DNA of 64,000 bases from Gracilibacillus boraciitolerans JCM 21714 (lineage in GTDB: Bacteria > Bacillota > Bacilli > Bacillales > Amphibacillaceae). Under the pieces are notes generated by a model that saw only the letters and a program-made list of their open reading frames with translations, had not been told where the DNA came from and made no database searches. The position numbers and the translations under genes are program-made. Every line of letters starts with the position of its first letter. Position 1 is the first letter of the stretch. The DNA is taken from the NCBI RefSeq assembly GCF_000521485.1, contig NZ_BAVS01000001.1:1-64000 (forward strand), written 5' to 3'. Shown here in pieces: positions 58,541-64,000 of this stretch.

Positions 58541-60829
58541 TTGTATCAACAATTACATTGGTTTGTAATCATGTATATGTTAGCATTTCTATTCAAAGAC
58601 ATAGAACCAATTATATTTGCAGTAATAATGTTTGGAACTGCTCTTTATTTTTATCTAATTCGACAATATTCGATAAGAATAATTACCTCTCTTCTTCTCT
58701 TTAGTTGCCTCTCATTCCATTTTATACCTTCCCTGTCAACCGAAGAAAACCAGCATGATACAGATCAAAGGATAATTTCAGGTGAAATAGTCTCCGCTAT
58801 AGATCATAATGATAGTTATATCCGTTTTACCTTAAAATCGCAGAATCATCAGCGGCTTGAAGTAACCTACTTCTTCGATGATACGAAATATAATCTTTCC
58901 TCTTTCCGAACGGGCGCAATTTGTGAATTAAATGGTTCATTTCAAGATATTCCCACCTCACGTAATCCAGGCCAATTTGATTATAAACATTATTTGTTAA
59001 CGCAAAACATTCAAGCGCAATTTATGATAAACTCAATAACTGAAAGTAAATGTGAAGGGCAATCATCACTGCATAAAATACATCAATTGCGAACTCAATT
59101 AATAGATAAAATAGAAAATATAGTAAGTCCTCTTACCTCAGCATGGTTAACCGCATTATTATTTGGAGATCGAGATTTATTAGATGAAGATGTAATCAAG
59201 CTGTTTCAAACGTGGAATTTGTCTCACTTATTAGCTATTTCAGGATTACATGTAGGATTATTGCTGGGGATTATTTATTTTGTGCTTTTGTTTATTTTTC
59301 GTATAACAATTGAAAGAGCTCAATTACTATTAGTAATAACATTACCACTCTATCCATTATTGGCTGGAGGAGCACCGTCCGTGTGGCGGGCAAGCTTGTT
59401 AGGATTACTCGTCATCATTCTTGCTAAAGTACCGATTCGGTTTGCAGGCACCGATATATTAAGTATTGTATTTGTGTTAATGGTGCTGTTACATCCATAT
59501 GTGATTTATTCGCTCGCTTTTCAATTTAGTTTTGCCGTAACCTATGCAATTTTGTTGTCTCGAAATATAATCAATCAGTCAAAGCTAGGTTATAGTTGGA
59601 TACTTTTGAGAATTTCGTTAATCAGCATGCTTGTCATTCTACCCATTCAATTGCATCATTTTTATCAGTTTCAGCCATTATCAATTTTACTCAATCTTAT
59701 CATAATTCCTTATTTTACCTTATTTGTGCTACCGATATTATTATTAATTTTGGTCATTTCATTTTCAACTTCGATCGTGACCGTATTAGATACGCTATTT
59801 ATTAATGTACAGACATATATGCTTACATTTATTCAGGAAATTGATGCGATAATGCCGTCTGCCTGGTTGATAGGATCCTTTCCTGTTAAATTTTATTTAC
59901 CCTATTATCTCATGTTATTTTTGTTTCTTTATTTTTTTGATATAAACCATATTAGAAAAGCATTTCTGTATGGTATATCTATTGTTTTAATCCTTTTTTT
60001 GGTTAGCATTAAGCCATATTTAACTCCACATGGTTACATTACTGTTTTAGATATAGGACAAGGTGATGCTATTGTGATTGAATTGCCTTTTCGGCAAGCT
60101 GTTTATATGATAGATGCTGGAGGAACTATGTCATCGGATTTCACTTCTGGATCTGACAAAATTTTCGAGCAAGTGATCGACCCTTTTTTGAAATCAAGAG
60201 GAATCGGCGAGATTGATGCTATTATATTGTCACATGCTGATCACGATCATATTGGTAGTGTGCCCTATTTGCTTGAAGCATATCAAATAAATCATATTAT
60301 TACCAGTCCATATTTTGATGATCGTATGTTAAAGGATTATAGAAAAATTAATCAAAATTTTTCTCACATAACATGGCGAGCTGGTCAATCTTTTCAACTT
60401 CATAATCAGGAATTTTATGTACACCTTCCAAATCGTAAGCATGACAGTAAAAATGAGAATTCACTTGTTTTAAGTAGTAAGTTTGGGAATAAAACATGGC
60501 TTTTTACTGGTGATATTGGAGTAGTGGGGGGGGAAGAAGAGCTGCTAAAACAGTTTCCATCACAAAAGATAAATATCCTTAAAATTTCCCATCATGGAAG
60601 TAACACATCAACCTCTGCTGAATTCTTAAAAATAATAAACCCTCAACTCGGACTCATTTCAGTTGGTCAAAAAAATCGTTATAATCATCCGCATCCAGAT
60701 GTGTTAAAGCGTCTTGAAGATCATAAGACGAAAATCTTGAGAACAGATCAAAATGGAGCAATTATTTACAAATTTTCTAAAGGGAGTGGAACAGTCTCAC
60801 CTTACTTACCATATGATGTAGTACCATAA
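58541..60829 (+). CDS. comEC: DNA uptake channel ComEC
   Basis: 762 residues. N-terminal helix and OB-like domain (SRNPGQFDYKHYLL), the Competence membrane domain (LLAISGLHVGLLLG; AGGAPSVWRAS), then a metallo-beta-lactamase domain ~500-760 with LSHADHDHIGSV, FTGDIG and SHHGSNTSTS. It moves single-stranded DNA across the membrane. Start TTG 58541 with GAGGAGGTG upstream. The G8 run at 60526 gives VVGGEEEL, probably VVGEEEL originally. Confidence 0.93.
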   Translation: MYQQLHWFVIMYMLAFLFKDIEPIIFAVIMFGTALYFYLIRQYSIRIITSLLLFSCLSFHFIPSLSTEENQHDTDQRIISGEIVSAIDHNDSYIRFTLKSQNHQRLEVTYFFDDTKYNLSSFRTGAICELNGSFQDIPTSRNPGQFDYKHYLLTQNIQAQFMINSITESKCEGQSSLHKIHQLRTQLIDKIENIVSPLTSAWLTALLFGDRDLLDEDVIKLFQTWNLSHLLAISGLHVGLLLGIIYFVLLFIFRITIERAQLLLVITLPLYPLLAGGAPSVWRASLLGLLVIILAKVPIRFAGTDILSIVFVLMVLLHPYVIYSLAFQFSFAVTYAILLSRNIINQSKLGYSWILLRISLISMLVILPIQLHHFYQFQPLSILLNLIIIPYFTLFVLPILLLILVISFSTSIVTVLDTLFINVQTYMLTFIQEIDAIMPSAWLIGSFPVKFYLPYYLMLFLFLYFFDINHIRKAFLYGISIVLILFLVSIKPYLTPHGYITVLDIGQGDAIVIELPFRQAVYMIDAGGTMSSDFTSGSDKIFEQVIDPFLKSRGIGEIDAIILSHADHDHIGSVPYLLEAYQINHIITSPYFDDRMLKDYRKINQNFSHITWRAGQSFQLHNQEFYVHLPNRKHDSKNENSLVLSSKFGNKTWLFTGDIGVVGGEEELLKQFPSQKINILKISHHGSNTSTSAEFLKIINPQLGLISVGQKNRYNHPHPDVLKRLEDHKTKILRTDQNGAIIYKFSKGSGTVSPYLPYDVVP

Positions 60830-60856
60830 TCATTCTCATTCAGCAGTTATATAAAA

Positions 60857-60895
60857 AACAACGAGACTAATCTGGTTAGCCCCCGTTGTTCTTTA
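60857..60895. terminator. Terminator between comEC and yqzM
   Basis: AACAACG / CGTTGTT arms with an inner ACTAA/TTAG pairing; converging genes. Confidence 0.65.
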
Positions 60896-61027
60896 TGAAC
60901 CAATCGCATCGAAAATGACACCAATAAAGAAAATAATCATAAAAAATACAAATGAAAAAATAAAACCAAAACCAGCATCAAATAAGTCGTGTCGTTTGGA
61001 TTGAACTTCCTTTTCAAATTCATTCAT
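60893..61027 (-). CDS. yqzM: YqzM family small membrane protein
   Basis: 44 residues: MNEFEKEVQSKRHDLFDAGF followed by one hydrophobic helix and the end FDAIGS. Matches YqzM in sequence, size and position between comEC and holA, as in Bacillus subtilis. Ribosome site AAGGAGG. Function unknown. Confidence 0.88.
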   Translation of the reverse strand: MNEFEKEVQSKRHDLFDAGFGFIFSFVFFMIIFFIGVIFDAIGS

Positions 61028-61221
61028 AGCTACTACCTCCTTATTAAGTTAGGTAAAACCTTCTAAATAAAAGAATGATGTAATAACGTTTCTCAGGATT
61101 CCCTTACTTAGCAAGAGTTAACACCTATATTATTTGTGTAAACAGGTCAATCTATATATAAGAAAATATCGCAGCATAATTAGTTACCTAGGCTGATGAA
61201 GTTGCGTTGATATAGATTGCG

Positions 61222-61252
61222 GAGGGAAGTGATAGACTGCTTCCCTCTTTCT
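61222..61252 (+). terminator. Hairpin GAGGGAAG / CTTCCCTC
   Basis: Perfect 8-bp stem, 10-base loop, then TTTCTT. A terminator-like structure with no gene directly before it. Confidence 0.6.
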
Positions 61253-61310
61253 TATTGCTTAGGAAATTATAAAATGTTCTACTGTGGATTATTCGGATTC
61301 CTTTGTTTAG

Positions 61311-61458
61311 CCACGTCCAGCTCCGAGCGCCAAAAACTATGCAACTTCACGAATCGCCCTACGATAAGTCATCATCGGTTCGTAAACTCACCGTGATTCC
61401 TTTATCTCAGGTGATTCGCTCCAGTCGCTACGTTTTTTAACGGCGCTCTGCGCTTTTG
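61311..61458. repeat. GC-rich structured element with terminal inverted repeats
   Basis: Flanked by GAGCGCCAAAAAC and GTTTTTTAACGGCGCTC in inverse order. The interior is more GC-rich than its surroundings. It has the look of the intergenic repeats (bcr-like) of Bacillaceae, but I cannot name it. Confidence 0.45.
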
Positions 61459-61649
61459 TTCTGTAACATACATGTTAAAAAAGTATTTTGAATACTTTTC
61501 AAAAAGTGAATCTTACTATACAATAAAACATAATTGATTTTTTTTCAACTTTTTATTGTGATCTGTATTATTTATTTAAATTTTGCATAAAAAACGATGT
61601 TAAAAATTAGTAAATGTGTATTAATACATAAGGTTACGGAGTGAAATAC

Positions 61650-62686
61650 ATGAGCTATATAACCATAATAGAAGAGATGAAAAAGAAAAAGTTTGCACCG
61701 GTTTATTATTTTCATGGTTCAGAGACATATATGGTCGAAGCTTTAAAGCAAGCGTTAATAACGAATGGGATCGAGCAGGATGAGCGAGAAACTAACTTAT
61801 CAATTTATGATTTGGAAGAAACTGCGATACAGGAAATAATTTCAGATGCGGAAACATTTCCTTTTTAGGTGATCGCAAACTTATTTTTGCTTCGAATGCA
61901 GATTTTCTTCGAGCAAAACCTGCTAAAACTGAGATTATACATCACCCTGAAGTGTTAGTGAATTATTTAGATAATCCTGCACCCTATTCTATATTAATTG
62001 TAATTGCACCATATGATAAAGTAGACGAAAGAAAAAAAGTCGTGAAAAAGTTAAAAAAAGTTGCTAAAACAGTAGCATGTGAACCACTTAAAGAATGGAA
62101 TATTAAAGAAGTTATTCAAAAAGTTGCAGAGGAGCATGGAGTTCGCATTTCTGATGAAGTTATCGATTATTTCATAAGTGAAATTGGTACTAACTTAATG
62201 ATTATCCATTCAGAAATGAAAAAACTTGCATTATATGTCGGTGAGGGCAATACCATTCGAATGCAGGATGCTGAGATATTGCTGTCCAGCCAAGAGAATA
62301 GTTCTGCGCTAAAGCTGGTTGATGCGATTATGGCAAATAACTTAGCAAAAGCAATTGATATTACCAAGGATTTAGAAAAAATGAACGAAGATCCAATTGC
62401 TTTAATTTCCTTAGTTGCTTCCCAATTTCGATCCTTATTACATGTAAAGTTACTGAAAGAACAAGGCTACACCCAACAACAGATGGCAGGACAGCTTAAA
62501 ATCCATCCATATGTTGCTAAACTGGCAATGACTAGACAGACCAAGTTCTCAACTAACGAATTAAAAGAAGCAATTAACTTGCTTACGGAAACAGATGTGC
62601 AAATTAAAACAGGTAAAATGGAAAAATCACTCGCATTTGAATTATTACTTTATCAATTAATTAAAAAAAGGCAAACACTTATATAA
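61650..62686 (+). CDS. holA: DNA polymerase III subunit delta (one frame error)
   Basis: About 345 residues corrected. Clamp-loader subunit that opens the sliding clamp. N-terminal IEEMKKKKFAPVYYFHGSE, a break at ~61866 where CCTTTTTAGG lacks one T (reading ETFPFLGDRKLIFASNADFL), then the intact C-terminal part with LKLVDAIMANNLAKAI and ALISLVASQFRSLLHVKLL. Start ATG 61650 with CGGAG nine bases upstream. An essential gene, so the frame break is almost certainly an error of the sequence. Confidence 0.9.
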
Positions 62687-62696
62687 TGAAATACTT

Positions 62697-62735
62697 AAAA
62701 AAACCGCAACTGCGTTATCACAGTTGCGGTTTTTT
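62697..62735. terminator. Bidirectional terminator between holA and rpsT
   Basis: AAAAAAACCGCAACTG / CAGTTGCGGTTTTTT, nearly perfect with A and T runs on either side. Confidence 0.92.
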
Positions 62736-62739
62736 ACTA

Positions 62740-63006
62740 TTATGCACTAAGTCCGTTAACTTTTTTTGCTAAACGAGATTTTTGACGATCACCTTTGTTT
62801 TGGTGAACAAGTCCTTTTTGCACAGCTTTATCAATTTTCTTTGTGGCAGTTTGAAGTGCAGCTTTTGCATTTTCTACCTCTTTGTTTGCTACTAATGCTT
62901 CCACTTTCTTAATATGGGAACGCATATCTGTTTTTACAGATTGGTTTTGTAAACGGTGATCTTCGTTTGTACGTACACGTTTAATTGCTGATTTGATATT
63001 TGCCAA
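62740..63006 (-). CDS. rpsT: 30S ribosomal protein S20
   Basis: 88 residues. Starts [18 protein letters not shown] with TTG at 63006, chosen because GGAGGTG lies seven bases upstream and the family starts there; ATGs further upstream precede that site. Basic helical protein ending [13 protein letters not shown]. Opposite in direction to holA and gpr, as in Bacillus subtilis. Confidence 0.95.
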   Translation of the reverse strand: MANIKSAIKRVRTNEDHRLQNQSVKTDMRSHIKKVEALVANKEVENAKAALQTATKKIDKAVQKGLVHQNKGDRQKSRLAKKVNGLSA

Positions 63007-63178
63007 TTCTTTCACCTCCATCATACATCATAGCCCTATCTTTATATTAGGTCAAATGACATTGTACCAAAGCTTGCGTGACTTTTCAATAAAAAATGAT
63101 CCGGTGGCAGATTTAACATCCGCGTATCATTTTAAAACACAGGGAAATGCTAAGAAAAATTAGGTGAGGAGTGATATA

Positions 63179-64000
63179 GTGGGAAAAAATCATTTGATGT
63201 TCGAACAGATTTAGCAGTTGAGGCAAAAGAAATGTATGTGGAACAAGAAGAAAGAAAAGACACAAAAATTGAAGGCGTCACAATTCACGAGACGCGTATT
63301 GGAAATATTGAAGTAACTACTGTTGAAGTGGATCAAAAAGGTGCAGAACATATCGGTAAAAATCCTGGATCCTACCGAACGATTTATTCAAATGCGATTA
63401 AAAGGCAAGATACAAAATCACAGGAAGAAACTGCAAAAGTTGTAACAAAACAATTGCTGGAATTAATGAAAAAAAATAAAATTCCAAAAGATGCTTCTGG
63501 ATTAATAGTGGGTCTCGGAAATCGAAATGTTACACCAGATGCCTTGGGCCCACTTGTAATAGATAAAGTACTTGTCACGAATCACCTGTTTGTTCACGAA
63601 CCACAGTATGTAAAAGAAGGTTATCGGAGGGTAGCCACAATAATTCCGGGCGTGATGGGTTTAACAGGCATTGAAACAAGCGACATTATTAAAGGAGTTA
63701 TCGATAAGTATCAACCGGGATTTTTGATTGCAATTGATGCTTTAGCTTCTCGTTCAATGGAGAGAGTGAATGCAACGATTCAGCTTTCTGATTCTGGTAT
63801 CCATCCTGGTTCAGGTGTAGGTAACAATAGAAAAGAACTTAGTGAAAAGACGTTAGGGGTACCCGTTTTTGCGATAGGGGTACCAACCGTTGTTGATGCG
63901 GTCACTATAACAAGTGACGCCATCGATTATGTACTGAAGCATATTGGAAAGGAATGGAAGGAAAAAGATAGACCTTCAAAATCTTTAACACCAGCTGGTT
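63179..64000 (+). CDS. gpr: Germination protease GPR (incomplete, one frame error)
   Basis: Cleaves SASPs at germination. The visible ~273 residues run off the window edge. Start is GTG 63179 with AGGTGAGG upstream; the A run that follows is one base short (A6), so the frame breaks before KSFDVRTDLAVEAKEMY. The rest is continuous: the zymogen processing region, IPKDASGLIVGLGNRNVTPDALGP, GIETSDIIKG and GIHPGSGVGN. Usual place after rpsT. Confidence 0.92.

Larger units (their letters stand above)
61028..61649. other. Intergenic between yqzM and holA
   Basis: About 620 bases without a gene. Contains a strong hairpin (61222-61252) and a GC-richer element (61311-61458), described separately; the last 150 bases are AT-rich and should hold the holA promoter. 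Confidence 0.6.

Noticed and set aside
61028-61649. tRNA or known riboswitch in the long gap before holA
   Set aside because: No cloverleaf or conserved riboswitch core could be found by eye.

Overview
The window is a chromosomal segment of a low-GC, spore-forming member of the Bacillaceae. The right end carries the Bacillus-type order comER (divergent), comEA, comEB, comEC, yqzM, holA, rpsT, gpr. Elsewhere there are sppA-yteJ, yhaO-yhaN, a YppC-type DUF2515 gene, a divergent spore SASP and a DUF3231 protein. The genus cannot be fixed from this sequence; a halotolerant relative such as Gracilibacillus or Oceanobacillus is only a guess.

Layout. 0-4.5 kb: selenium genes mnmH and selD, a repeat-rich coiled-coil gene, a UPF0158 gene, a SASP-like gene and a ParE/RelE-type toxin-antitoxin pair. 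4.5-10 kb: a UvrD-like helicase fused to a nuclease-like domain and a LexA-type self-cleaving domain, a TPR/winged-helix regulator and a two-part metallopeptidase. 9.8-11.8 kb: decayed DNA. 11.8-28.3 kb: a defence-type island. It holds an unrecognised five-gene operon (HEPN/DUF4145 protein, ~1060-residue protein with sigma-region-4-like and alpha-CTD-like domains, small protein, DndD/Rad50-like ATPase, small protein), a complete type I restriction-modification system, and an AT-rich DUF262/DUF1524 protein with a PD-(D/E)XK protein. 28.5-34 kb: alarmone-hydrolase-like, SDR, DUF3231 and membrane proteins. 34-39 kb: yhaO-yhaN. 39-50 kb: transporters, sppA-yteJ, a LysR regulator beside a B12-independent methionine-synthase-like gene, a patatin, a HAD phosphatase and a CoA-disulfide-reductase-like enzyme. 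50-56 kb: HD-GYP and GGDEF proteins, a metallophosphoesterase and a CPBP protease. 56-64 kb: competence, DNA polymerase delta, ribosomal protein S20 and germination protease.

A warning governs the whole annotation. About 34 runs of exactly seven or eight G (or C) occur, while five- and six-base runs are few. Wherever a family motif shows the expected length, seven or eight stands for four or five, usually adding one extra glycine or proline (ComER, HsdM, SelD, the LexA-like domain, the DndD-like ATPase). Runs off by one or two bases break otherwise well-conserved genes: selD, the sigma-like gene, the DndD-like gene, yhaN, the EamA gene, yteJ, the LysR gene, the reductase, comEA, holA, gpr and the DUF3231 gene. 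I therefore report these as single genes with frame errors, most likely from sequencing or assembly, and give corrected extents.
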